A DNA stretch of 5,794 nt from Deltaproteobacteria bacterium (GCA_021159825.1 JAGHDR010000253.1:1-5794); one strand, 5' to 3'. Positions 1 to 5,794 are shown, numbered from the stretch's first letter. Notes: generated by a model from the sequence alone, not told the origin. Program-made: numbers and translations.

Positions 1-136
1 GACCGGCCATGGCGGAAAGCACCACAACCATCTGGTTCCCCTCTCTGCCGGCTTCAATAACGCGCTCAGCCACCGCCTTGATCTTTTCAATACCGGCCAC
101 CGAAGTGCCGCCATATTTTTGTACAATGCGTGCCAT
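1..136 (-). CDS. lysC: Aspartate kinase, N-terminal fragment (gene continues past the left edge)
   Basis: Aspartokinase phosphorylates L-aspartate with ATP, the first step toward lysine, threonine, methionine and diaminopimelate. Only the first 45 codons are visible. They begin [20 protein letters not shown], holding the KxGGTSVA nucleotide-binding signature at residues 7-14, and end with VVVLSAMAG, matching the family's 'VVSAM.G' strand. The ATG at 134-136 is supported by a strong Shine-Dalgarno (GAGGAAGGAG) just upstream that overlaps the tsaE stop codon, so translation is likely coupled to tsaE. The catalytic remainder and the regulatory ACT domains lie outside the window, so feedback type and monofunctional versus bifunctional architecture cannot be judged. 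The family is confident; the symbol follows the usual name for the single aspartokinase in such genomes. Confidence 0.93.
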   Translation of the reverse strand, partial: MARIVQKYGGTSVAGIEKIKAVAERVIEAGREGNQMVVVLSAMAG

Positions 137-137
137 A

Positions 138-147
138 CTCCTTCCTC
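138..147 (-). promoter_or_regulatory. Ribosome binding site of the aspartate kinase gene
   Basis: The minus strand reads GAGGAAGGAG directly before the ATG at 136. The GAGG part is about 7 nt from the start, while the second GGAG is only 1 nt away, so GAGG is the more likely pairing site. It overlaps the TGA stop of tsaE (146-148), an arrangement typical of translational coupling. Confidence 0.7.
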
Positions 148-630
148 ATTCAAGCGCCTGGCTTCCAAGCCCTGCTAAAATTTCAATCATCCGGGGGTGT
201 TCCCCGGTCATCCGCAACTCTCGCGATTGCTCACCCAGAATTGAAAAGACCACATTCAATCGACACGCCGGCAGGATTTCGGGCCACTTATCGCCCCATT
301 CCATCACCACAATACCCCTGCCGTCAAAACACTCATCCAACCCCGTAGCCAGAAAATCCCCCTGGGTTTCCAAACGGTAAACGTCCATATGGAAAAGTGT
401 ACAAAGGCCCTCGTATGCGTTCATCAGTGCGAAAGAGGGACTGGTCACCACCTCATGGGGAGAAACGCCCACACCAGGGCAATGCCTTTGGTGAACCACG
501 TTTTTCCGCAACCCAACGCTCCCGCCAAAATAATCAAATCGCCCGCTTGAAGGAGCCGGCCCAGCGTCACCCCCAACCCAACGGTTTCTTCGGGGGATTC
601 GGTTCGGTAACGCACGCGTTTGTCTTTCAA
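146..630 (-). pseudogene. tsaE: tRNA t6A biosynthesis ATPase TsaE, frameshifted (single-base defect near 477-479)
   Basis: TsaE is the small cytoplasmic ATPase that works with TsaB and TsaD to make N6-threonylcarbamoyladenosine at position 37 of ANN-decoding tRNAs. The N-terminal half (630 down to about 478) carries the P-loop GALGCGKT at residues 37-44. The C-terminal half, in the next frame (about 478 to 146), has the family motifs EVVTSPSF, MDVYRL (acidic residue D83) and VVMEW (E111). Joining them by a -1 step after KGIA gives KGIA-PGVGVSPHEVVTSPSF, the spacing I expect for the family, and a full-length 161-aa protein. The break sits on a CCC run of the coding strand (GGG at 477-479), so one missing C explains it. 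Because tsaE is generally essential, a sequencing or assembly error is as likely as a real mutation. The P-loop is slightly unusual: the common form is GDLGAGKT, so D is replaced by A and A by C. The start is a TTG overlapping the stop of the CBS gene, with AAGGA 10 nt upstream. Confidence 0.88.
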
Positions 631-1076
631 GAAATAAAAGTCCTTATCACGTCGCCCTTGCCAATAATACCCACCAGACGTTCCCCATCCATAACGGGAA
701 TCGTATAAATCTTTTTCCGGGTCATGAGGGTGGCAATCTCGTCAATGGGCGTTTTTTCATCCACTGTAACAACCTCACGGGTAAACAGGTCGCTAACGGT
801 GGTGGCACTGATCTGTTTGATCTCTTTTTCAATGTTTTTCGAACTTTCAAGATAAAACACGGCGTCAAAAAGTGCCACGACCGTGGGGATGTGCAATTTC
901 TTGTCTTTTCGAATCAGGTCACTTTCACAAATGATGCCGATCAGCAATCCTTCATCGTCCACCACGGGGACGCCGTTAATATGATTTTCGTACAGGATCT
1001 CAGCAAGTTCCTTGAGAGGGGTTTCCCCTTTGACGGTCATCACTTCCGTTGTCATAATATCGCCGGCATTCAACAT
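627..1076 (-). CDS. Two-CBS-domain (Bateman module) protein
   Basis: This 149-aa protein consists of essentially two CBS domains and nothing else, with no membrane segment or catalytic domain. CBS1 (about residues 5-60) includes DIMTTEVMTVKGETPL, GVPVVDDEGLLIGII and ESDLI. CBS2 (about 92-149) includes VSDLFTREVVTVDEKTPI, TIPVMDGERLVGII and GDVI. Paired CBS domains commonly bind adenine nucleotides (AMP, ADP, ATP, SAM) and act as energy or ligand sensors, but the ligand and partner here cannot be read from sequence. The ATG at 1074-1076 has a near-perfect ribosome site (AAGGAGGA, 8 nt spacing). It starts 19 bp after pdxJ ends, and its TGA overlaps the TTG start of tsaE, so the three genes look co-transcribed. 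A linker of about 30 residues rich in charged residues separates the domains. The fold is certain; the physiological role is not. Confidence 0.93.
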   Translation of the reverse strand: MLNAGDIMTTEVMTVKGETPLKELAEILYENHINGVPVVDDEGLLIGIICESDLIRKDKKLHIPTVVALFDAVFYLESSKNIEKEIKQISATTVSDLFTREVVTVDEKTPIDEIATLMTRKKIYTIPVMDGERLVGIIGKGDVIRTFIS

Positions 1077-1084
1077 GATCGTGG

Positions 1085-1092
1085 TCCTCCTT
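1085..1092 (-). promoter_or_regulatory. Strong ribosome binding site of the CBS gene
   Basis: The minus strand reads AAGGAGGA, 8 nt before the ATG at 1076. It is the best anti-Shine-Dalgarno match in the window and fixes the CBS start. It lies in the 19-bp gap after pdxJ. Confidence 0.8.
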
Positions 1093-1095
1093 GGC

Positions 1096-1815
1096 TTAAA
1101 AAGATTTCACCAGTTCAATCATTTTTCTAACCGCCTGATCAAACCCCACCAGGACCGCCATGGCAACAATGCTGTGCCCGATGCTGTATTCTTCTACCAG
1201 GGGGAGCGATTCAAACCTTTTGATGTTGATATAGTTGAGCCCATGGCCGGCGCTGATGCCCAAATCCATTGACGACGCCGCTCGTGCAGCACGAACAACC
1301 CGTTCAAAGCGCCTTTTCGCCTCATCTTCGGATTTTGCCTCTGAGTTATGACCGGTGTGAATCTCAATAATATCTCCCCGGCAACCGTGAGCAGCCTCAA
1401 CTTGATCCGGATTCGGGTCTATGAAAAAACTGACCTTGATTCCCGCCTGATGAAGCCGCTCAACAACCTTGCCGTAATGGTCCGGTCTGGCCACAACATC
1501 CAGCCCACCTTCGGTGGTGAGTTCTTCTCTTTTTTCAGGTACCAGGGTAACCATGTCCGGTTTGACGGACGCGGCTATCTCAACCATCTCATCAACTGCC
1601 GCCATTTCCATGTTGAGACTTGTCTTTACGGTCTCCCGCAACAATCTGAGATCCCTGTCATTGATGTGACGTCTGTCCTCCCTGAGGTGACAGATAATGC
1701 CATCCGCACCCGCAAGTTCGGCAAGACCCGCTGCCAGGACCGGATCAGGGACATCAATTCCCCTGGCCTGACGAACCGTTGCCACATGATCCACATTTAC
1801 GACTAACCTTGCCAT
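1096..1815 (-). CDS. pdxJ: Pyridoxine 5'-phosphate synthase
   Basis: PdxJ condenses 1-deoxy-D-xylulose 5-phosphate with 1-amino-acetone 3-phosphate to give pyridoxine 5'-phosphate, the last step of the DXP-dependent vitamin B6 pathway. It is a cytoplasmic TIM-barrel enzyme. The 239-aa length is normal. Family signatures run in order: VNVDHVATVRQARG (residues 6-19), HLREDRRHI (43-51), LNMEMA (67-72), FFIDPN (130-135), EIHTGHN (151-157), SAGHGLNY (188-195) and the C-terminal SIGHSIVA (211-218). His43, Glu70 and His191 fall where the E. coli catalytic His45, Glu72 and His193 lie, each offset by two. The ATG at 1813-1815 is the start because MARLVVNVDH matches the family N terminus and a GAGG site lies 7 nt upstream. 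It is separated from ybeY by a 129-bp repeat-filled gap. The enzyme implies PdxA and PdxB-type steps elsewhere in the genome. I see no missing key residue. Confidence 0.98.
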   Translation of the reverse strand: MARLVVNVDHVATVRQARGIDVPDPVLAAGLAELAGADGIICHLREDRRHINDRDLRLLRETVKTSLNMEMAAVDEMVEIAASVKPDMVTLVPEKREELTTEGGLDVVARPDHYGKVVERLHQAGIKVSFFIDPNPDQVEAAHGCRGDIIEIHTGHNSEAKSEDEAKRRFERVVRAARAASSMDLGISAGHGLNYINIKRFESLPLVEEYSIGHSIVAMAVLVGFDQAVRKMIELVKSF

Positions 1816-1822
1816 TTATCAA

Positions 1823-1826
1823 CCTC
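1823..1826 (-). promoter_or_regulatory. Ribosome binding site of pdxJ
   Basis: The minus strand reads GAGG, 7 nt before the ATG at 1815. It lies just outside the palindromic repeat element, whose nearest edge is at about 1833, so pdxJ translation initiation is preserved next to the element. Confidence 0.6.
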
Positions 1827-1832
1827 ACAATA

Positions 1833-1888
1833 GGTAGGGGCATCCCCCCGTGGTTGCCCTGGTAGGGGCATCCCCCCGTGGTTGCCCC
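1833..1888. repeat. Tandem direct repeat, two 28-bp units
   Basis: Unit 1 is 1833-1860 and unit 2 is 1861-1888. They are adjacent with no spacer and differ only at the last base (T versus C), so 27 of 28 positions match. Each unit begins GGTAGGGGCATCC, contains a run of six C, and ends GTGGTTGCCC. In unit 2, AGGGGCA (1864-1870) can pair with TGCCCCT (1883-1889), giving a 7-bp stem. It looks like a duplicated left arm of the larger palindromic element (1834-1942). Confidence 0.93.
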
Positions 1889-1942
1889 TGTATTGAACAT
1901 TTGTACCACATCATCAGGGCAGGCACAGGGGCCAGCCCCTAC
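1834..1942. repeat. Palindromic intergenic repeat element (REP/MITE-like) with GTAGGGGC ... GCCCCTAC ends
   Basis: The ybeY-pdxJ gap is almost wholly occupied by this element. Its left arm (1862-1887, with an extra copy at 1834-1859) and the reverse complement of its right arm (1917-1942) match at 20 of 26 positions, including a perfect 8-bp terminus GTAGGGGC/GCCCCTAC. The interior of about 29 bp is AT-richer and shows no coding signal. The right end lies 2 bp from the ybeY stop codon. GTAGGGGC-ended short palindromes of this style recur in many bacterial genomes, as I recall; a named family cannot be assigned here. No transposase is encoded, so if it is mobile it is non-autonomous. On RNA it could fold into a long GC-rich hairpin that stabilises upstream mRNA ends or weakens read-through into pdxJ; that effect is inference. 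Confidence 0.8.
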
Positions 1943-1944
1943 AT

Positions 1945-2397
1945 TTACATCCAGAAAAAATCCATCAACCGCTCTTCTTCTTTTGTCATACACATGGCAT
2001 CCACTTGAGATTTCTCATGGTCATACCCCAGAAGATGTAAAATACCGTGAATCAACAGCCGATCAACGGTCCTTTCAAAAGACTCTTCCAGTTCTTCCGC
2101 ATCCCGCAAAGCCGTGTCCACGGAAACAACCACATCTCCGAGCATGACCGGTTCAAAAAGGGCGGGGGCTGTCTCCCCGTCCAGATCTTCCCCCATGGGA
2201 AACGACAGCACATCGGTGGGACCTTCCTTGTCCCGGTATTGCCGATTCAATGCCGCCATGTGTTCGTCGCCTGTAAACAGGATGCTCAGCTCTTTATCAT
2301 GACAGCCCAAGTCTTCTAAGGCTCTCTTCGCTTTCACCCTTATTTTCTGCTCGTCCAGTCTGGGGATCGGACAGTCCATCCTGATCTGTATCTCCAT
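1945..2397 (-). CDS. ybeY: Endoribonuclease YbeY (rRNA maturation factor)
   Basis: YbeY is a zinc-dependent single-strand endoribonuclease needed for 16S rRNA 3'-end maturation and ribosome quality control. The hallmark H-x3-H-x5-H motif is intact as HGILHLLGYDH, with metal ligands His117, His121 and His127. The upstream family block LNRQYRDKEGPTDVLSFP (residues 50-67) carries the conserved Arg55. With the ATG at 2395-2397 the protein is 150 aa, a normal length. I prefer this start because GGGAAG lies 7 nt upstream and MEIQIR resembles family N termini. The in-frame ATG at 2410-2412 adds five residues but has no ribosome site. The first about 100 bp lie inside the 3' end of the HD phosphohydrolase gene in another frame. 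Position after phoH is the classical arrangement (ybeZ-ybeY in E. coli), here split by the HD gene. The C terminus ends close to the palindromic repeat. Confidence 0.97.
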   Translation of the reverse strand: MEIQIRMDCPIPRLDEQKIRVKAKRALEDLGCHDKELSILFTGDEHMAALNRQYRDKEGPTDVLSFPMGEDLDGETAPALFEPVMLGDVVVSVDTALRDAEELEESFERTVDRLLIHGILHLLGYDHEKSQVDAMCMTKEEERLMDFFWM

Positions 2398-4819
2398 TTT
2401 CAGTCTTCCCATTCAGACCGTTTTTACCACTTCCCGCACCATCTCGGGGACGCATGGAAGAAATCTTCGCCACAGGCTCGGGATATTCAACCCGATGATG
2501 GAAAATACCACTCAAGGTCTGGTTAAAACTTTTGGCAATGGCATGAAGATCTTTGAGCGTCAACTCACATTCATCCAGCTGCCCATCTGAAAAAACCTTG
2601 TTCATAATCTTCTGCACCATTCCCTGTATCCGCGCCGACGTCGGGTCCACCAGGGTCTTACTAGCCGCCTCGATCACATCCGCCAACATCACGAGACCCG
2701 CTTCCTTTGTCTGGGGTCTGGGGCCGGGGTAACGAAAATCTTCCTCTTTTACGCGCAGGGATTTGTCCCCTTTTCTCTCAGCCCTTTCCCTGGCCTTTTC
2801 ATAGAAAAATGAGATCAGACTGGTCCCGTGATGCTGCTCGATAATTGAAATGATCTCCCGGCCCAGCTTGGCCTGACGTGCCAACTCCATACCGTCTTTC
2901 ACATGGACAATGAGAATGAGGGCGCTCATGGAAGGTGCCAATTTTTCATGCCGGTTAACCTTGCCCGCTTGATTTTCAATGAAATAAAGGGGTTTCTTAA
3001 TCTTACCGATGTCATGATAGTATGCAGCGACTTTGGCCAGCAAAGGATTTGCACCGATCGCCCTGGCGGAAGCCTCTACCATATTGCTGACGATAACGCT
3101 GTGGTGATAGGTTCCGGGCGCCTGAACCATCAACTCCCTTAGAAGGGGCTGATCGAGATTGGCCCGTTCCATCAGCTTGATATCCGTCGTGTACCCGAAG
3201 GACATTTCGATCAGCGGCATCAACCCCGTGGCAATCACACCGACCAACACGCCCCCTATAAACGCCGAACAACAGGCGATAACGCTCTCAATACTAAAAA
3301 AGTCGCCATACAATCCCTCCATGGCAAAGGCAAGAATCATATTGCACAGGCCCACCTTAAGACCCGCCTCAATAAAAACGCCCCTTTCCCTGTAACGACG
3401 CACCCAAGTGGCCGCCAAAAGGGAACTGACGAAAAAATAGATGAAAAATTCCACCCGGCCGTCCACAACCGCACAGGCCAGGACGGAAACGATCAGGGAA
3501 AATCCGGCGGCGGCGGCGATGCCGTGAAATATACAAATCAGCATGGCACCACCTGCCACCGGAATGGCATACAGCAGGGTTCTTGGAGAGAAAAAATGGA
3601 ACCCCCGGGCCGTTTCAATCGCCACAAAATTAAACGCAATCACCACAAAAAATATGACCAGCAGCATCGCCGCATTTAATAGCAGGTCTCTGATTTCCGA
3701 ATCTGTTGACCGGCTCTTCTTCAAGCCCAATTGATACATGGAAATCAACAGGAAGGCCATGAGAACGGCCATGGCGGGAACCCTTCCCAACATCTTTTTT
3801 TGTTTTAGATATTTGTACTGAGCACTCAGTTTGACCAGTTGTTCCGGCTTAATTCGCTCACCTTCCCTAATAAAAATTTCACCTTTTTTGACTTTGAAAA
3901 AGAAGGGCTTAACCGATTCCCCAGCCGCTTCCTTCCGTAGCGCCGTTTCCCGCTTGTTGAATGTGAGATTGGGCTTAATGAGCGATACGGCCAACTCCAA
4001 CACGGCCTGCGCCAGTTCCTCGGGCCACAGGGTTTGGGCGAGCGACCGGCCCTGCTCTTGAATAAGCGCGATGGCGGTTTTAAGGTCATAGAAGCGATCC
4101 AGGCCGAAAACCTCCGCCTCTTTCCCGTCCTTGATGTTTTGAAGAACAATCCCTTTTCCCCGATAAGACATCAGCATCACCTGATTTCCCACCACACCCT
4201 GTCTGAAAACATCGCTGACAAGCCCGATAACGGCTGACGCCGCCATGGGCGAAAAATCGTTCATCATCAATGTATGGAAAAGAGCATTGTTTTCAGGGAT
4301 ATCCAGGGTTTCGAAAAATCGTCTTTGGAAAACCTTCGTTATGGCAAGGTGTTCTTTTTGGGTTTCTTCAGGGGATGTGGACATCCACGCCGGTTCCAAG
4401 GTATCAGCCAAATATTTTCGACCGACCGAAAAGGCTTCTCTTACCCTGGGAATCAGATCGGTTGCCGTGGGATCAAAATCATAAACGGGCAAAACGGCAC
4501 GAACGGCTTCCTCTCTGTTCTTTTCCGTCAGTTTATTGTTTTCGACCAGAAATTCCCTGGAGGCCCTCATATCGCGATCGACCACATCCCCCAGGTGATA
4601 TGTTCTGGTTGGGGTCAGGATGCTGGGAAAAAGCAGTATGGAAAAAATCAGGCTGAGACCGATGAAAATACACCATTTTTTGGTATCATCCCGAAATCGG
4701 GGCGTGCGGTCCGAACGGCCGGATTTTGATCTGGCGGACGTGTCTTTTTCCCGCCGCCCGGCATTTTTCCTCTGATGCAGGGTCTTGAGTTTTCGGTCGT
4801 TTGAAGTATGCCTTACCAT
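2297..4819 (-). CDS. pgpH: PgpH-type 7TM-HD phosphohydrolase, predicted cyclic di-AMP phosphodiesterase
   Basis: This is a large inner-membrane protein of about 840 aa. In order it has a basic cytoplasmic N tail, one membrane helix (about 49-68, WCIFIGLSLIFSILLF), an extracytoplasmic 7TMR-HDED domain (about 70-340), a cluster of hydrophobic helices (about 345-537), and a cytoplasmic HD domain (about 545-780). Predicted metal and catalytic residues are present: His573 in GTYHHS, His602-Asp603 in HDIGK, His639, His663-His664 in QHHGT, and Asp714 in MLADVIEA. Their spacing up to His664 equals that I recall for Listeria PgpH, which hydrolyses c-di-AMP to pApA. Substrate is therefore inferred from family. 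The ATG at 4817-4819 is chosen because GAGGTG lies 10 nt upstream; a TTG at 4837 would add six residues. The gene starts 14 bp after the phoH stop. A 60-residue acidic, Gly-rich tail (about 781-840) follows the usual end (RVEYPE) and is partly overprinted on ybeY. Confidence 0.9.
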   Translation of the reverse strand: MVRHTSNDRKLKTLHQRKNAGRREKDTSARSKSGRSDRTPRFRDDTKKWCIFIGLSLIFSILLFPSILTPTRTYHLGDVVDRDMRASREFLVENNKLTEKNREEAVRAVLPVYDFDPTATDLIPRVREAFSVGRKYLADTLEPAWMSTSPEETQKEHLAITKVFQRRFFETLDIPENNALFHTLMMNDFSPMAASAVIGLVSDVFRQGVVGNQVMLMSYRGKGIVLQNIKDGKEAEVFGLDRFYDLKTAIALIQEQGRSLAQTLWPEELAQAVLELAVSLIKPNLTFNKRETALRKEAAGESVKPFFFKVKKGEIFIREGERIKPEQLVKLSAQYKYLKQKKMLGRVPAMAVLMAFLLISMYQLGLKKSRSTDSEIRDLLLNAAMLLVIFFVVIAFNFVAIETARGFHFFSPRTLLYAIPVAGGAMLICIFHGIAAAAGFSLIVSVLACAVVDGRVEFFIYFFVSSLLAATWVRRYRERGVFIEAGLKVGLCNMILAFAMEGLYGDFFSIESVIACCSAFIGGVLVGVIATGLMPLIEMSFGYTTDIKLMERANLDQPLLRELMVQAPGTYHHSVIVSNMVEASARAIGANPLLAKVAAYYHDIGKIKKPLYFIENQAGKVNRHEKLAPSMSALILIVHVKDGMELARQAKLGREIISIIEQHHGTSLISFFYEKARERAERKGDKSLRVKEEDFRYPGPRPQTKEAGLVMLADVIEAASKTLVDPTSARIQGMVQKIMNKVFSDGQLDECELTLKDLHAIAKSFNQTLSGIFHHRVEYPEPVAKISSMRPRDGAGSGKNGLNGKTENGDTDQDGLSDPQTGRAENKGESEESLRRLGLS
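2405..2410 (-). promoter_or_regulatory. Ribosome binding site deciding the ybeY start
   Basis: The minus strand reads GGGAAG, 7 nt before the ATG at 2397, and lies within the HD gene's coding sequence. The competing ATG at 2412 has only AACGGTCTGA upstream, which is a poor site. Confidence 0.5.
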
Positions 4820-4829
4820 AACCGTGCTA

Positions 4830-4835
4830 CACCTC
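4830..4835 (-). promoter_or_regulatory. Ribosome binding site deciding the HD phosphohydrolase start
   Basis: The minus strand reads GAGGTG, 10 nt before the ATG at 4819, and overlaps the TGA stop of phoH (4834-4836). This favours the ATG over the upstream TTG at 4837 and suggests coupling to phoH translation. Confidence 0.55.
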
Positions 4836-5794
4836 AAGCCTTTTTCCGTCTATCCAGAATCTCGTAGGCATCAATAATTTTCTGAACCAACGGATGCCTA
4901 ATCACATCTTCCCTGGAAAAGGAAACAAACTGAATGCCTTCAATTCCCGAAAGGGTCTGCGAGGCCTCAATTAAACCTGATATTTGCCCTTTGGGCAAAT
5001 CCGTCTGGGTAACATCCCCGGTGATCACCGCCCTGGAACTAAATCCCAGACGGGTTAAAAACATCTTCATCTGCTCGGGCGTGGCATTCTGCGCCTCATC
5101 CAGGATCACAAAGGAATCGTTCAGTGTGCGCCCTCTCATAAACGCCAGCGGCGCCACTTCGATGACCCCTTTCTCCAATAGGTCGGATGCGTTCTCAAAG
5201 GGCATCATGTCGTGGAGGGCATCATACAATGGCCGCAAGTAGGGATTCACTTTCTCATACAGATCGCCCGGCAAAAATCCCAGACGCTCCCCCGCTTCCA
5301 CCGCAGGCCGGGAAAGAATGATCCGATTGCAGTCTTTCCTGACCAGCGCTGCCACAGCCATGGCCATGGCAAGGTAAGTCTTTCCCGTCCCCGCCGGGCC
5401 GATCCCAAACACGATATCATATTTTTTAATGCTGTCGATGTATTTTTTCTGGTTAATGGTTTTGGGCGTAATAATTTTCTTCTGGGAAGTGATATAAACC
5501 TCGTCTTTGAATATCTTCTTTAAATCCACCGAACCATCACCGCTTAAAATCCTTATGGCATGGTCCACATCATTGATATAGAGCGGATACCGAGACTCCA
5601 ATAGCTCATAAAGCTGCGAAAACACCTTTTCAGCCAGTTCCACTTCCCAATCCCCGCCACGCAGCAGCAGCACATTCCCTCTTAGATGAACTGAGACCCC
5701 GATCTTCTTTTCAATCAGGTTCAGATGGGCATTTTGCTCTCCACACAGTGCCCGCATCAGTTCATTATCCGGAAAACTGATCTTCTTGCTGATC
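4834..5794 (-). CDS. PhoH family (YbeZ-like) P-loop ATPase, 5' end beyond the right edge
   Basis: PhoH/YbeZ proteins are cytoplasmic P-loop ATPases, related to the helicase-like core of superfamily 1, associated with RNA metabolism and functionally paired with YbeY. The visible 319 residues include an N-terminal KH-like region (ALCGEQNAHLNLIEKKIGV, then a RGN turn), Walker A GPAGTGKT at 5377-5400, the conserved SRPAVEAGERLGFLPGD block, Walker B VILDEAQNAT near 5081-5115, and the GDVTQTDLP sensor motif. The protein ends in EILDRRKKA. Although an internal ATG exists at 5755-5757, the frame stays open to the window edge and the extra residues (KKISFPDNEL) fit the family N terminus, so the true start is outside. 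The gene heads the visible block, with the HD phosphohydrolase following after 14 bp. Older names linking it to phosphate starvation are not supported by anything visible here. Confidence 0.96.
   Translation of the reverse strand, partial: ISKKISFPDNELMRALCGEQNAHLNLIEKKIGVSVHLRGNVLLLRGGDWEVELAEKVFSQLYELLESRYPLYINDVDHAIRILSGDGSVDLKKIFKDEVYITSQKKIITPKTINQKKYIDSIKKYDIVFGIGPAGTGKTYLAMAMAVAALVRKDCNRIILSRPAVEAGERLGFLPGDLYEKVNPYLRPLYDALHDMMPFENASDLLEKGVIEVAPLAFMRGRTLNDSFVILDEAQNATPEQMKMFLTRLGFSSRAVITGDVTQTDLPKGQISGLIEASQTLSGIEGIQFVSFSREDVIRHPLVQKIIDAYEILDRRKKA

Noticed and set aside
9..708. Plus-strand open frames opposite aspartokinase, tsaE and the CBS gene
   Set aside because: They are antisense to recognised proteins, overlap one another, and have no family motifs.
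1833..1888. Possible CRISPR array from 28-bp repeats
   Set aside because: The two units are directly adjacent with no spacer, and there are only two; no cas genes are present.
1862..1942. Rho-independent terminator after ybeY
   Set aside because: The GC-rich hairpin is not followed by a T-run on the minus strand; the next bases are mixed, so a simple intrinsic terminator is unsupported.
1754..1993. Open frame of 79 codons on the minus strand spanning the ybeY-pdxJ gap
   Set aside because: It is translated from the palindromic repeat and from flanking genes out of frame, has low-complexity Gly/Cys/Pro content and no ribosome site.
3831..4729. Long plus-strand open frames opposite the HD phosphohydrolase, up to 151 codons
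   Set aside because: They mirror the reading frame of a clear membrane protein and show no recognisable domain.
4820..4837. TTG at 4837 as the HD protein start
   Set aside because: Its upstream region has only an AAGG 1 nt away, whereas the ATG at 4819 has GAGGTG at a normal distance.
5755..5757. ATG at 5757 as the phoH start
   Set aside because: The frame is open to the window edge and the upstream residues match the PhoH N-terminal region, so this Met is internal.

Overview
The window is a dense block of seven genes, all on the minus strand. It probably comes from a Gram-negative, free-living bacterium of the Desulfobacterota ('deltaproteobacterial') type, for example Desulfobacterales. 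The taxonomy is inferred from gene order (phoH, 7TM-HD phosphohydrolase, ybeY, pdxJ, CBS protein, tsaE, aspartokinase), protein flavour and mid-range GC; no marker gene was compared. No gene on the plus strand is supported.

In the direction of transcription (right to left) the layout is as follows. (1) A PhoH/YbeZ-family P-loop ATPase, cut by the right edge. (2) A PgpH-type membrane HD phosphohydrolase of about 840 aa, starting next to the phoH stop. (3) ybeY, the rRNA-maturation endoribonuclease, whose 5' end overlaps the HD gene by about 100 bp. (4) A 129-bp intergenic gap filled by a palindromic repeat element with a tandemly duplicated left arm. (5) pdxJ, pyridoxine 5'-phosphate synthase. 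(6) A stand-alone two-CBS (Bateman) protein. (7) tsaE, for the t6A tRNA modification, overlapping the CBS gene at its start and carrying a one-base frameshift. (8) The first 45 codons of an aspartate kinase, cut by the left edge.

Genes within each half are tightly spaced or overlapping (9-19 bp gaps, or overlaps). That suggests one long operon, or two transcription units divided by the repeat between ybeY and pdxJ. Several products bear on translation quality: PhoH and YbeY are a widespread pair linked to ribosome/RNA metabolism, and TsaE contributes to tRNA t6A. The HD protein would degrade cyclic di-AMP and the CBS protein may sense adenine nucleotides, so nucleotide signalling may be interleaved with translation functions; that link is inference.

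The points most worth checking are the tsaE frameshift, the long HD/ybeY overlap that overprints an acidic tail, and the palindromic repeat. I see no evidence of a novel defence or mobile system; this is mostly a conserved housekeeping locus.
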